Shown here piece after piece: positions 11,601 through 22,788 of a stretch of 64,000 nucleotides of DNA. Every line of letters begins with the position of its first letter. Position 1 is the stretch's first letter. Below the pieces are notes generated by a model. That model saw only the letters and a list, made by a program, of their open reading frames with translations. It was not told where the DNA came from and ran no database searches. Made by a program: the position numbers and the translations under genes. The DNA is from Paramyrothecium sp. XJ0827. Lineage: Eukaryota; Ascomycota; Sordariomycetes; Hypocreales; Stachybotryaceae. Location of the stretch: NCBI GenBank assembly GCA_020881915.1, contig JAJFPB010000008.1:1-64000 (forward strand), read 5' to 3'.

Positions 11601-12373
11601 AGCGTCGGGGCACTGATTGGTGTGTCAGGCTCAATTCTTTCATACATCATGTGTGTTGCCATGAACCGGTCTTTGACCAATGTACTGTTCGGTGGCCTAT
11701 CGGCACCCGCTGCCGTACAGGAGTACAAGCCAGAGGGACAGGTCACGCAAACGTCAGTGGACGACTTGGCCGAGTCGTTACTCCAGGCCGAATCGGTCAT
11801 TCTCATCGTCGGCTACGGCATGGCGGTGGCAAAGGCGCAGTACGCACTGTCTAGCATTGTCTCGCTACTCAGGTCAAAGGGCATCAAGGTCCGCTTTGCC
11901 ATCCACCCAGTAGCCGGCCGCATGCCGGGACAGTGCAACGTGTTGCTTGCGGAGGCGAGTGTACCGTACGACATTGTCCTGGAGATGGACGAGATCAACG
12001 AGGACTTCCCGGAGACGGACCTGGCGGTGGTGATTGGCGCAAACGACACGGTGAACCCGATTGCGCTCGAGAAGGGCAGCGCAATTGAAGGCATGCCCGT
12101 GTTGCACGCCTGGAAGGCGAAGCAGGTCGTCATCATGAAGAGGAGTCTGGGAAGCGGCTATGGTAAGTTCTGCGCTCTCTTTACATGTGTTAGAGCTAAT
12201 CGTGAACAGCGGACGTGCCCAACCCCATGTTCTACATGCCAAACGCGAAGATGCTTTTCGGCGATGCCAGAGTCAGCTGTGAAGGTAAGTTTGACGGCCT
12301 TTGTTGGGAACTAAGAACTAACATCTTCACAGCCATCAAGACTGCAGTCGAGACAAAGGCGACTGGCGCGTAG
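8657..12373 (+). CDS. NNT: NAD(P) transhydrogenase, proton-translocating, mitochondrial
   Basis: Inner-membrane enzyme coupling proton entry to hydride transfer from NADH to NADP+, supplying matrix NADPH. Exons: 8657-8747, 8825-9946 (start could be 8807), 9994-10599, 10651-10953, 11000-11170, 11219-11473, 11518-12162, 12210-12284 and 12333-12373, about 1102 residues. A short presequence exon precedes the NAD-binding dI domain ([42 protein letters not shown]). A long set of hydrophobic helices forms dII, and a C-terminal NADP-binding dIII domain follows ([27 protein letters not shown]). The alpha and beta parts are fused, as in animals and many filamentous fungi and unlike bacteria. All introns join in frame. 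The presequence exon is the least certain part. Convergent with NDUFA12. Confidence 0.93.
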
Positions 12374-12606
12374 AGGACGTACGGGCCGGTGCTGGGTTGA
12401 GTGTGTATACGGGGGTTCCATATCATGATACATATGACGCAATTGGGTGCATTGTCGATTAGTTGAGCACTGTAAATCCAGCTTTCAGAGGATCAGTCGC
12501 TTCACGAGTTCACTTCTGAATCATTGCTGCTTTGTTGTCTTTGAAACAAATCCATTCTCTAAGCTTTAATCCACATATGTACAGGTTGGTTTTGCTGCTC
12601 GGACGT

Positions 12607-13294
12607 TTATGACCGCGGCGCGGCGACGGGCTCCCATGCAGAAATCTTTGACTTGACACTGCACAAACGTTAGCATCTCTAAGAGAACACTGCGGCCGCA
12701 TCCTCATGGAAGACTCACGTGCTGTACGTCTTGAACGCACCCCGACTCTGGGTAAAGTTGGGCACAGGCTTGCTGGGCTCAAAGGCGCGCGTGCCAGCGT
12801 TGAGGAGGGGGTCCTGAGAGGGTGGCTTGTCGACCATGTAGCTCATCCAGGCGTGCCAGCCGGGTTCGATGTGGGCGGCGTCAAAGTCGTGCTTGGCGTA
12901 CTGGACCCAGCGGGTGCGCAGGGGCAGTTCTTCCTCGTTCTCGAAGAACTTGTTTCCGGCGCGGTCCTGGCCTATGAGGCGACCGTGCTTGGTGTCACCT
13001 GTTCAGAGGGAAGTGGTTAGTGCTGGTTTGGGCATTCGTGGACGACGGGGTGCCATCGAGCCAAGCGGTGGAGGGAGCGTACCAATGTACTATTCGTAAG
13101 AAGCATCCGGAGAGATTAGTAACGGACGATTGAGCGTGGTGTCGGGGTTCGAGTCGTCAACATACCCACATCTGGACGAGGTAGTCCTGCACAAAAGTTA
13201 GCACGGCGTGCGGCGTCTAGCGGTCGCTGTATCGGGTGCTCACCTTGATGCCGACCTTGCGGATGTTGCGGAGGGTTCGTGGAATCGTCGACAT
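12607..13294 (-). CDS. Complex I subunit NDUFA12 (B17.2-like)
   Basis: Accessory subunit of mitochondrial NADH:ubiquinone oxidoreductase, the NDUFA12 family. Five exons: 13244-13294, 13166-13186, 13083-13089, 12719-12998 and 12607-12658, together 136 residues. Family signatures are DYLVQMWYIGDTKHGRLIG, with GxDxxGNKFFE and RWVxYAKHDFDAAHIEPGWHAWM following. Exon 3 is only seven bases (TACATTG), and exon 2 is 21 bases; both are needed to keep the conserved WYIGDTK sequence. The last exon supplies the typical ending with SAWEPVA; without its intron the protein would stop at TYST. The gene is divergent from PGS1, another mitochondrial gene, across only 284 bases. Confidence 0.9.
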
Positions 13295-13578
13295 GGCTGC
13301 GGCTGGGGCAATTGGCCTCGACGATGGAGTTGAGCTGTCAATCAAGTGGTGATGCGTAAGGTGTTGGACGTCGGAGGTTTGAGGGCGGATTGGGGCGGTA
13401 AATACTCGGCAAAACTTTTGGGCTGCAGAGCTACGTAACTTTTTGGCGGAAGCTCTTCCACTGCCGCTAATCAAGGTGTCTCTGATATGGAAATTCCCAT
13501 TGACTGACATTGACGCCTCGACTTTGTGTTCGAGTCCTGTAAATCCACTCAATTACACTGCCAAAAGCCTCGCAAGTC

Positions 13579-15275
13579 ATGCTCGCCCGGAGCTGCTGCC
13601 GTGCTGCTCCACGGGGCCGGCTGCTTCTCAAACGAGCCAACGTCACCGCAACCGCACGCTCTCAGTGCCGACGATATGCGATGCCCGCGGGAGCACCAGC
13701 ACCAGCGACTGTGAACCCCGTGGGATCCCTTGCACCCATGGTGCGTGAGCTGGATCGCATGGCGCCGAGCTTCGACCTGCAGGGGAGCCAGATCCAAGTG
13801 ATTAGGACGCCCGCGGAGTTCTACGAGACGCTCAAGGTAGGCTTTCCCTGGACAACCTAGCCGTGCTCACGTCTAATACGCACTCTTCGCCAAGTAGGAT
13901 CGCATACTACACGCGAAGCGACGCATCTTCCTGTCCACGCTGTACATCGGCAAGTCGGAGCGCGAGCTCATCGAGACGCTGCGCGACGCGCTGCGGCGCA
14001 ACCCGGCCCTGACGCTGAGCATCCTGACCGACGCCCTGCGCGGGACCCGCGAGGCCCCGAACCCGAGCAGCGCATCGCTGCTGGCGCCGCTGGTGGACGA
14101 GTTCGGCGAGGACAGGGTCGAGATCCGCATGTACCACACGCCGAACCTCACGGGCCTGCGGAAGAAGTACGTGCCGACGCGGATCAACGAGGGCTGGGGG
14201 CTGCAGCACATGAAGCTGTATGGAGTCGACGACGAGATTATACTGTCTGGGTATGGTGGTCCTTTCGCGCGGCCAGGCAAAATATGGTGCTGACGATACA
14301 CGCAGGGCAAATCTTTCTTCAGACTACTTTACGAACCGACAGGATAGATACCACCTCTTCACGTCGAAAGAGGTCACAGATCATTTCGCCAAGATTCACG
14401 ACGGCGTCAGCTCCTTTAGCTTCCTCGTCAAGCCGTCGAGGGAGGAGGCCTCGGGCTTCACGCTGGCGTGGCCATCCACCAACTCGGCGCCCTCCCCGCT
14501 CGAGAAACCCAAGGCTTTCGTCAAGAGCACCACGTCCACGCTTCGAGCGCTGCTTGCGCCGCCCCCGAACAAGGCGCCCCTCGGCGAGCTGGCCGACACG
14601 CGCGTGTACATGCTGGGCCAGATGTCGCAGGTCATGAAGCCGGATACATCTACTGAGCTGCCGGTCATAACGCGCGTGCTGGAGATGTTGGGGTCGCCTG
14701 CGTATAAAGGGTCGTCGTGGACGTTTACGGCCGGTTACTTCAACCCGGCGCCGTCGCTCACCAAACTCCTCCTGAACACCGCCTCCACAAACAACACGGT
14801 CATCACCGCGGCCCCCGAGGCCAACGGCTTCTACAAGTCCAAGGGCGTCTCCGGCCTCCTCCCCGACGCCTACATCCTCCTCGCCCGGCGCTTCCTCCAC
14901 TCCGTCACCCGCGCCGGCCGCGACAGCGACATCGCGCTCAAGGAGTGGCGGCTCGGCACCGTCGGGCAGCCCGGCGGCTGGACGTACCACGCCAAGGGCC
15001 TCTGGGTGACGATGCCCGGCGACGCGGACCCGGCCGTCAGCGTCATCGGCAGCTCAAACTACACGCGGCGCAGCTACTCGCTCGACCTCGAGGTGGGCGC
15101 CATGATCGTGACGCGGGACGGCGGGCTGCGGGCGAGGCTGGGCGACGAGCAGCGCTGGCTGCAGGAGCACGCAAAGACGGTGACGAGGGACGACTTTGCG
15201 AGGAACGACAGGCGCGTGGGGCTCCAGGTGCGGGTGGCCATGTGGATCGTGCAGCTCGTGGGAGGCCAGCTGTGA
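13579..15275 (+). CDS. PGS1: Phosphatidylglycerophosphate synthase, PLD-type (Pgs1)
   Basis: CDP-diacylglycerol--glycerol-3-phosphate 3-phosphatidyltransferase, the committed step of cardiolipin synthesis in mitochondria. Exons 13579-13836, 13898-14250 and 14306-15275 give 526 residues. The eukaryotic enzyme belongs to the phospholipase D superfamily, and both HKD motifs are visible: HMKLYGVDDEIILSGANLSSDY with its Asp (here spanning the second intron) and HAKGLWVTM followed by SVIGSSNYTRRS. The N-terminus is Arg-rich with few acids, as expected for mitochondrial import. The start is the first ATG of the frame. Shares a short divergent promoter with NDUFA12 and is convergent with uL4m. Confidence 0.93.
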
Positions 15276-15490
15276 GGGAGCCCGACGGGCATGGACGGAT
15301 ATACATGTATTCTATGTAGAAATTTGGAGATACCCAACATACGATAGACAAAGCACAGCATACATTCACGAATGCGTTGCCCAGATTCAGAGTTTCAAGC
15401 CTTTCGTTTCTTTGGATATACACATGGTACAAAGGGTCTAGTTTAGTATACAATTGCTCCCCCAAAGCCCTCCCCGTCCCCACACCCGGC

Positions 15491-16594
15491 TCACAACACC
15501 TTCTCTCCGATGGGCTGCCCCAGATCCGGCATGCCGTTGACAAAGACCCTGCTGACAAGGTCGCTCTGGTGCCGCTCAATCAGCTCCTTGAGCACGCTCC
15601 TCTCGACGACGACCTTGCCCAGGCTGAGCAGGTCCTTGACGTCGACGTCCTCCAGGTCCATGGCGCGGCCCTCCCACGGCAGCCGCTCCATGGCGTCGAA
15701 CAGGACGTCCCTCCGGTCGCCGGTGACGAAGAGGGTGCGGCCGTCGGCCTTGCCGAGCCCTACGGCCTCCAGGACGCCCGCGAAGTACTTCTGCAGGTAG
15801 GCCTCGCGCAGGCCGCCGTCAAGCAGCCTGGGCGACAGGTTCGCAAAGTCGCTCGGCAGGGGCACGTCCATGCCGTCCTCGCAGACGACGAGCTCGCCGC
15901 GGCGGTAGCGGTAGCTCAGGGCGGTGCGCCAGGCCTTGTCGTAGACCTTGCGGTTGAGGCGGGTGCCGAAGTCGCGGGGCTTGGGGCCGAAGACCTTGCC
16001 GCCGCCGCGCAGCATGGGGCTCTGGCGGGAGCCGAGGCGGGCGCGGCCGGAGCCCTTCTGGGGCCGGATCTTGCGGTGCGAGCCGTTGACCTCCCAGCGC
16101 GTCTTGGAGGAGGCGGTGCCCTGGCGGGTGTTGTCGCCCTCGTAGGTGACGGCGAGGTGGAGGAGGTCGCGGCGGAGGGGGAGGTAGAGGTGCTGGACGG
16201 ACCACTGCTCGAGGGAGGTGGGCTCGAGGGAGGGGAAGCTGTGGATGGAGACGGGGACGGTCGAGACTGTGAGGGCGGTCAGGAGCTGCATTCGGTCAGG
16301 TTTGCAAGGTCAGGGAGGACGCACCTGGGTTCCAGGACTGGATGATGGCTTGCGAGTCGGAGGCGGACCTCGTGATGTTTCTGGTCGAGGCCTCGGTGGC
16401 CATTGAGCGAGCAAAGGTCTTGCCAATGACAGAAGGCTGCAACATGGAGTCAGAAAAAGGTGCAATAATACCACGAGTCGATGCGACAGGGAGGTAGCTG
16501 TCGTGAATTGATTTTGCATTGACCGTACCTTGGTCGCCGATATCCTCAACGCGCCCATGGCCTCAGCGAGGCAGCCCATCCCTTTCGACGCCAT
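15491..16594 (-). CDS. YML6: Mitochondrial large ribosomal subunit protein uL4m
   Basis: Homologue of bacterial L4, which reaches toward the polypeptide exit tunnel. Exons 16529-16594, 16325-16436 and 15491-16266 give 317 residues. The core is recognisable from YEGDNTRQGTASSKTRWEVN and the basic loop GSHRKIRPQKGSGRARLGS, followed by GGGKVFGPKPRDFGTRLN. The presequence is encoded by the first two small exons. The third exon begins at an acceptor CACAG|TC at 16266 because the nearer AG leaves the frame wrong. Divergent from mL38 across 371 bases, so two mitoribosomal genes share one promoter region. Confidence 0.9.
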
Positions 16595-16965
16595 CCTTGC
16601 CGTGCCGCGCCTGTAATTCGTCGCAGCAACCCTCGCGCTGGGCTATGACTTGCAAGTCTCCGTACGGGGATTTTTGTAGGCGAAGAAACGCTGGTGCTGA
16701 TGGTCTCGTCGGGCGTTCCCTCTTGTCTCGAATTGGTCTGCAGGTTGTTCAAAATCCGAAGCTGGAAAATTGACCGGCCCACGGCAATGTTCCGTCCCGG
16801 CAGAAATTTTGTGGGGCCCCTAGTCGCGCTTTGCGTCCAACCTCAATTTTCTCCAGCTTCAATTCGCTGACACTCTTTTTTCCGTCTGGGGGATCGAAGG
16901 GAACGCAAAAAGGAGACAGAAAAACAGCTCCCAGACAGCACAACCCAATTGCCCGAAGCTCGACC

Positions 16966-18401
16966 ATGTCGCGATGTCAGGCGGTCGCTCGGCCGCTCGC
17001 CCGGCAGCTGCGACAACAATGCCTCCCCGTGCGGTCCTTCAGCACCGGCGCCGCCCGCGCTGCTGAGGTGCAGGACCAGCAGCAGCAACAATCACCGTCG
17101 GCCCAGGCGCCCAGCAACCCGCTCGACCTCGACCCCAACACCGTCATGCCCGAGTTCGAGGCCCACCTCATCCGGGGCGGCAGGATGCCCGTCGGCTCGC
17201 GGCGGCGGCGCGTGGCCATCCGCAGCACCACCACCGACCTCCCCTTCGAGCACCTGCCCTACCAGGCCTTCCAGGAGGCCCGCAAGATCCTGGCCGCCGA
17301 CCGCGTCGCCAAGCTGGCCAAGATCCGGGAGCAGGTCGACAAGATCGCGCGGGTCGAGGCCAGGGACCCGGCCGACGTCAGGGGCGGCCAGGAGATGAAG
17401 GACAAGAAGCTCGCCAGCATGCGCAAGTACGTCGAGGAGCTCAAGATCCTGGCCGACATCAACGACCCGCTGGTGAAGAAGAGGTTCGAGGACGGGCTAG
17501 GTAAGGAATTCGGGGATGCTGCGTCATCCTTTTACGATCACTTATTCACACATGCATGCAATTCTAACAATCTCGGTCTTCTGCAGGTGACATGAACAAG
17601 CCCATCTACCGCCACTACGCCGAGAAGAAGTGGCGCTCCTACGGCTACCGCCTCATCGCCCAGCGCATAAAGCAGTTCCACATCGTGCCCGACGTGCTGC
17701 CCAAGCTCGACCCCACGGCCGACGTCCAGCTCTTCTTCCGCCAGCTCAAGGTCAGCCCCGGCGACTTCGTCGACAGCGCCGTCAGCGAGAACCCGCCGCG
17801 GCTGCGCGTGCAGGTCTTCGACAAGGGCGAGCGCCTCGTCTCCGTCGTCGTGCTCGACGCCGACGTGCCCGACGTCGGCGCCGACGGCTTCTCCAAGCGC
17901 TGCCACTACCTGGCCGCCAACGTGCCCCTCGGCCCCGCCGACACGTCGCTGCCGCTGAGCCGCGTCCGCGGCGACGACCAGCTCGCCGTGCCGTGGCTGC
18001 CGGCCTTTGCCCAGAAGGGCTCGCCCTACCACCGCCTGGGCGTCTTCCTGCTCGAGCAGCAGCCCGGCCAGCGCGTCGACGTGGCCAAGCTCAAGGAGCT
18101 GTACGCCTCGCGCGACGGCTTCTCGCTCAAGTCGTTCCGCGACAAGTTCGGCCTCACCCCCGTCGGCTTCAACATGTTCCGCTCCGTCTGGGACGACAAC
18201 ACGGCCAGCGTCATGGCCCGCCACGGCCTGCCCGGCGCCGACGTCGAGTTCCGCACCGCCCGCGTCCACAGCCTCAAGCCGCCCAAGAAGGCGCGCGGCT
18301 GGGAGGCCAAGAGGCAGGGCCCCAAGTACCGCCAGCTGTGGAAGTACACGAAGCGCATCCGCGGCCTGTCCAACGCGCGCGGCTGGACCAAGAGGCGCTG
18401 A
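16966..18401 (+). CDS. MRPL35: Mitochondrial large ribosomal subunit protein mL38 (PEBP-like)
   Basis: Mitochondrion-specific ribosomal protein of the mL38/MRPL35 family, which contains a phosphatidylethanolamine-binding-protein-like fold. Exons 16966-17500 and 17587-18401 give 449 residues. The presequence ends near [10 protein letters not shown] and is followed by a Gln-rich linker. Charged helices lead to [16 protein letters not shown], then the PEBP-like segment with [25 protein letters not shown] and [11 protein letters not shown]. The basic C-terminus ends WTKRR. Intron phase is consistent. High GC with strong C/G third-position preference, like its neighbours. Confidence 0.9.
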
Positions 18402-19357
18402 GGGGGACGAGCAGGAGTACGAGAAGGAGGAGTGGGCGGGGCCGTGGCTGTACCTGTATAATGTATATATATATGCGTGTGTCGGTGTGTCCATCTCTCT
18501 GTTTCATGTCACGACTAGACCTGGAGCCCTATGTAGGATTAGGCGGCGCTTGTGTTATCAAATTGGGGATTACGAGCGAAGGGTTCTCGCTGCTGCTGTG
18601 ACTAGCTGATGCTGTGACTAGCTGAATCGCTGTTGTGACTAGCTGGATCGCCGTCGTGACTTGCTGAGTCGCTGTCGTGCGGAATGCTGCATGCAGGCCC
18701 ACAACGGCTTACGAGCTGCCAAAAGAACCAGGTCAAATTTCTTCCGTACATTGGTTGCAAGAAGCGAATAGCGCCATTACGTGCGGTCCGGCCCGGTTGT
18801 TGGTCGACGTCTCATGGGTCCGACCGGAAGATGCCGTCCCCAAGAAATTGACCTGTCATTTTCGAGACCTGCAACGCATCGGGCGACTGCGTAATTCTGC
18901 CCATCGATCGTGCTTTATGCGCTCTATTACGGCCTATCATCTTTCGCGATCACGGTGGGACGGCATGTTCCTTTCCAAAACAATCAGTCCATTGAGTTCC
19001 AGCAGTGACGCACGGAGCGCCCCAAAAATTTACATAAAGACGCGGAAACGCCCCCGCCCATCGTCGTCGTGGCAGTCCGTCGCTGTTACCAGCACTGCCA
19101 ACGTTGGTTCACCTTTCGGATCGTATCGTCATGCCCGGGGCCGGATGATGGTCATGACTCGCGGCCCCCTAATGTCTTTTTTTGGGGTGGTTCCTCAATT
19201 CAAATGGAACTTCGGACGCATCGCTTCAAACCACCCAGCACACCCACGCCCGATACGCCGTAAGCAATATTAAATGAAAATCAGCCCACACCAAAGTTAA
19301 TTTCGCATCGGAATCTCTCCACGAGGGGAAGAAGCATCGCAGCCCTGCCGGCACTCG
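18402..19357. other. Intergenic region with a minisatellite
   Basis: Between mL38 and the bZIP gene, which are convergent. It begins with the probable 3' UTR of mL38 and a short tandem repeat (see 18588-18680). A reading frame from 18677 has no recognisable features, and I do not call it. Confidence 0.4.
18588..18680. repeat. Imperfect minisatellite, about 20-base unit
   Basis: Four to five degenerate copies of a unit like GCTGTGACTAGCTGAATC (18-21 bases) stand head to tail, with the GTGACTAGCTG core repeated and drifting to GTGACTTGCTG in the last copies. Confidence 0.8.
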
Positions 19358-20319
19358 CTAGTTGTCCGACAGGTCGTCCGGCATGTGGTCGTAATTGATG
19401 CTTCGCCTTTTGGCTGGCCTGCCGTATTCCGACGCGGGGGAGCCACGGCTCATTAGCACGTGAGCTTCTTCGGGAATCGTGATCAGCGCCAGGAGCCTCA
19501 AGGGAGAACCGATGCTCAGCCATGCTCACCTGGTGGGCTCATCGAGGAGCTGCTGTAGTAAGGGGTCGCCGGCCGCTCCGCAGACCTCTTGACGAAGTTG
19601 TGCGCCTCGTTCCGAATCCAGGTGTCGATGTGCGGGTCGCTGCAGCAAGCGTGGCTCACCAGTGAATTCTTGATCTGCGTCACCTCCTGCATCAAGCTCT
19701 CGTACTCCAAGCGCAGCACCCTGTGGCGCGTTTCCAGTTCAATCTTGGTCTCCTCCAGGTCGTGCAGCCACATCTTTCTCTTCTCTCGGCACTTGGACGC
19801 CGCCACCCTGTTCCGCTCGAGGAACTTGTTGCGCTTGCCGGGGACTACCTCGGTCTCCTCCTCCTCCTGCTTGATGATGGTGCGTTGCCGCGGCTTTGCC
19901 TTCCGCTTCTGGCCGGACTTGCTGGGCGGGATGGCCGAGTCGAACGAAGTGTTGGCGCTGGTCGACGTGTACGTGGTGCCTGGCATGTCGGTTGGATGTG
20001 CCGACGCCGCGCCCGCAGTACTGATCTTTGACCTTCGGCGAGAGGCGCCGGCTTTGAAAGAGGGGGGCGATGTGGCATGAAAGCTCGTGTTCAGAGGACC
20101 TACGGGAATCGGTGCTGTACGAGGCTGCTCCGCGAAACCCGAATTGGTCTGGGTCATGTCCGGATAAAAGTCCCATCCTTGACCGTCCCGAGCAGCGTTG
20201 CCTCCGGAGAGGTAGGTATCGAGGTTGCCGGCAGTCAAGCCATGGCTGGGTGCCGTGAGCAGGGGTCCCTGGCTCGGCCCCAGAGCTGGCTGCTCAAAGA
20301 GCGTAGCGTCTCGCTTCAT
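19358..20319 (-). CDS. bZIP transcription factor, ATF-like
   Basis: Nuclear DNA-binding protein. Exons 19530-20319 and 19358-19464 give 298 residues. The basic region KRNKFLERNRVAASKCREKRKMW (read in pieces from about residue 170) has the N-x(7)-R/C spacing of bZIP factors and is followed by a heptad-like leucine/hydrophobic zipper. The style is closest to the Atf/CREB group. An acid-rich stretch KQEEEETEVV and a Lys/Arg-rich segment precede it. The second exon encodes a short tail ending PAKRRSINYDHMPDDLSDN, chosen because it restores an open frame after a GTGAGC donor; without the splice the protein stops at GEHG. The N-terminal 150 residues are Ser/Thr/Pro-rich. The exact regulatory role is unknown. 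Confidence 0.82.
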
Positions 20320-21294
20320 AGCCGCCGTTTACACCGGCCTGTCGTGGAGGATTTCTCTCTGACGTTCAGACCACGGCGGATGATGTGCGTCGCGTTATGT
20401 CTTACGGTGGCCCTGCGTCAGGTGAGGGGGTGTGTGTGCCAATCCGCACCGGATGCGGGTAGACAAGCACCGTTGGACCTTTTCCCCGGTCAAGCAGGTT
20501 TGGATTGGGTTCGAAACGAAAAGGGAGGTATGACCAGGCGCCCAGGAAAGTCGTTGCACGGCAATTTCGGTACAAGGATCAGAACTTGCAAGGAGGCGAA
20601 TGATTCAACAACTGCGACGATGGAGGATTGACCTGTGGAGATGGAGGATGGAGATGGCTGGTTCGGTCACAGATGCGAGCTCGAGCTAATACTCCGGACT
20701 GTGAGATTCTCGACGAAACCAAGTGACGGCGGCCGACATTGGAGCTCCTGCTTCTGCGTTCCGGCTTACGCTGAGTCGATCCGACAATTGGTCAAGCGAG
20801 AGGAGAAGGATGCAAGATGAAAGAACAAGGTAAGCTGTTGATGTGGTGTTGTTGTGGTAGCTGTCTGCACCCGGGCGCGGGGGACAGCATAAGGTTCAGA
20901 TGGCACAACTCTGATGAAACAAACTCCCTTCCAGGGCCTCCCAGGGATGTCGGCGACTGCTCTGAGACAGACGGATGATTGGGGAAAATTAAGGGAAAGG
21001 GTTGCAAGTATAATGGATTGCGTTCCTGTTGATCGGGCCTGATAGCCTGGGGGAGGGCGGGGGTTTCTGGAAACTTCTGACCAGCAGATAAAAAGAAGTT
21101 GCTTTTATGACATCGCTTCCTGCCCCTCCCCTCTGATGCCCTTGGACACCCAGTGGAAGCAATCAAGCCCCTGGGGGCCGCTTACGTCAATCCGTCATCG
21201 AGACGGACCGGACATTGGGACGAGACCAGTTCAAGCCCACAATAATCTGCACACCCGGACCAGCTCTCCGCGGCCTTTGATTGGGCCCGGTGAG

Positions 21295-21306
21295 GATCAC
21301 GTGATC
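21295..21306. promoter_or_regulatory. Palindromic CACGTG (E-box) element
   Basis: GATCACGTGATC is a perfect 12-base palindrome centred on CACGTG, the core bound by fungal bHLH factors such as Cbf1. It lies about 320 bases before the RPA3 start. Confidence 0.4.
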
Positions 21307-21352
21307 GCGCGTCTCGTGGCGCCCTGAACTTTAAATCTTCCCCTCCACCACG

Positions 21353-21358
21353 ACGCGT
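21353..21358 (+). promoter_or_regulatory. MluI cell-cycle box (ACGCGT) upstream of RPA3
   Basis: ACGCGT is the core bound by MBF-type (Swi6/Mbp1 or Res) factors that drive G1/S genes in yeasts. It lies about 270 bases before the ATG of RPA3, a replication gene, so the pairing is functionally sensible, though one hexamer can occur by chance. Confidence 0.4.
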
Positions 21359-21625
21359 TCCGTGACTTGGACCTTGTGCCTCGCCAACATCCCTCACCAA
21401 AACCTCATCAGCAGCGGTCACCTCTTTTTTTCCTTGAACACTTGCCTACCTGCCCCTTGTCTCCATCTTCATAGCCACAAATCACTCATTTCCAAAAATT
21501 CACCCCCGGCATACATTCATTGCTGGCAGAGAGAAAGGAAGGAAAAAAGAAAAAGACTCACGAACGCCCGTGACCAAAGCTCCCCCTGTTCCCAACATCC
21601 TCCCACCCCGGACCTGCAAAACGCC

Positions 21626-22107
21626 ATGGACTCCAAGATCTCCGCCCCGCGCATCACCGCCCCCTACCTCGACAGCTTCAACGGCCGCCACGTCACCATC
21701 GTCGGCCGGGTCACCCAGCTGCGCGGCGACCAGGCCGTCATAGACGCCGACGGCTCCGTCACCCTGCTGCTCAACCGTGTAAGTCGCCTGCTCCTCATCG
21801 CGCCCCCACCATCGGACCCTTCTTCGTGCTGAACCCAATGGCCCCCCGGCAGGAAGCCCACCTCACCAACGGAAACGCCGTCCAGGTCGTCGGCAAGGTC
21901 AACCCCGACCTGTCCATCAAGGTGCTGAGCGCGCAAGACTTGGGCTCCAATATTGGTGAGTCCTTGCCCTTGCCATGGATCTCGTCTTCAGCCACCCGGC
22001 AACTCTTTACCCCTGTCCTTCTAACGAACCCCTCAGACCTGTCCCTCTACGCCTCTGTTGTCGAAGCCACCCATCGCTGCAAGGACATCTTCATCTTTGA
22101 CCAGTGA
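21626..22107 (+). CDS. RFA3: Replication protein A subunit 3 (RPA14)
   Basis: Smallest subunit of the heterotrimeric single-strand DNA-binding complex. Exons 21626-21778, 21853-21955 and 22037-22107 give 108 residues, the normal size. A single OB fold is visible from RITAPYLDSFNGRHVTIVGRV through VQVVGKVNPDLSIKVL, followed by the C-terminal helix used for trimer assembly. All introns are phase-consistent with canonical sites. Promoter elements upstream suggest G1/S control. A second reading frame begins 72 bases after the stop codon. Confidence 0.9.
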
Positions 22108-22179
22108 CGGCTTCTGCCGGATCATGGCTCGCGCGCCCCCGCCCAGCGTCTTGTGCCCACCCATCCGCCTCGCATTGCC

Positions 22180-22788
22180 ATGGTCTGGCCGCAGCACCGC
22201 GCCCCGGAGAATGCAAGTGACGAGCTTGCTCTTGTAAACCGCCTCGTGTCTTACGATTCCGACGGCACTGAGTCTACTGCGTCCGTTGCCTCGTCTTTTG
22301 CTTCGTACGAGGCCTTTGAGGATGCCTTCGAGACGAGTGTCCCGTCTCCGTCGTCCACTGAACCTGCTTTCCTGAACTCGCCTAGTGTCATACCACATAC
22401 GCGGTCCACGTCGTCCAATCCTGGCGACAACCGCTATCCCTTGTTCTCATCCCCTCCTAGTCCCGACTCCTCCCCCCATATTCCTTCGGCGCAGCCCTAC
22501 ACACAGCCTTCCCCTCCTTCTCCTCCTTCGTTTCCCGAATCGACGCCGGACTACCCACCAATCCACTCTCCCACCCCGACGGCGTCTTTCTCTACAGACT
22601 CGCCGTCGTCGGCCCAACCACCCTGGCCCTATCGGCACGGCAGTCGGCATCTCAGTTCGGAAGCTGCAGCTACAGAGCCGCAGCTTCTAGACGCCGTCAT
22701 TGATGGAATCGCTCGTATCAGCGTTGCTATGGACTTGGACAATGCGGGCAGGTGGCGTATCAAGCGGCTACCCCAAGATTCACCATAG
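22180..22788 (+). CDS. Hypothetical Ser/Pro-rich protein
   Basis: 202 residues if started at the first ATG. The N-terminal part has acidic, ordered-looking sequence (DELALVNRLVSYDSDGTE) and the C-terminus has LLDAVIDGIARISVAMDLD; the middle is a long Ser/Pro/Thr-rich stretch likely to be disordered. I recognise no family. It starts only 72 bases after the RPA3 stop on the same strand and so could lie in that transcript's 3' region. The amino-acid make-up of both ends argues for real coding, but an upstream exon or a non-coding status cannot be excluded. Confidence 0.45.
   Translation: MVWPQHRAPENASDELALVNRLVSYDSDGTESTASVASSFASYEAFEDAFETSVPSPSSTEPAFLNSPSVIPHTRSTSSNPGDNRYPLFSSPPSPDSSPHIPSAQPYTQPSPPSPPSFPESTPDYPPIHSPTPTASFSTDSPSSAQPPWPYRHGSRHLSSEAAATEPQLLDAVIDGIARISVAMDLDNAGRWRIKRLPQDSP

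Larger units (their letters stand above)
20320..21625. other. Divergent intergenic region, regulatory
   Basis: 1.3 kb between the bZIP gene and RPA3. No reading frame is convincing. It holds a 12-base palindrome and an MluI-type ACGCGT box close to RPA3, listed separately, and a long probable 5' leader for the bZIP gene. Confidence 0.45.

Noticed and set aside
18677..19273. 198-residue plus-strand frame
   Set aside because: Composition looks random, with no domain, and it lies between convergent genes.
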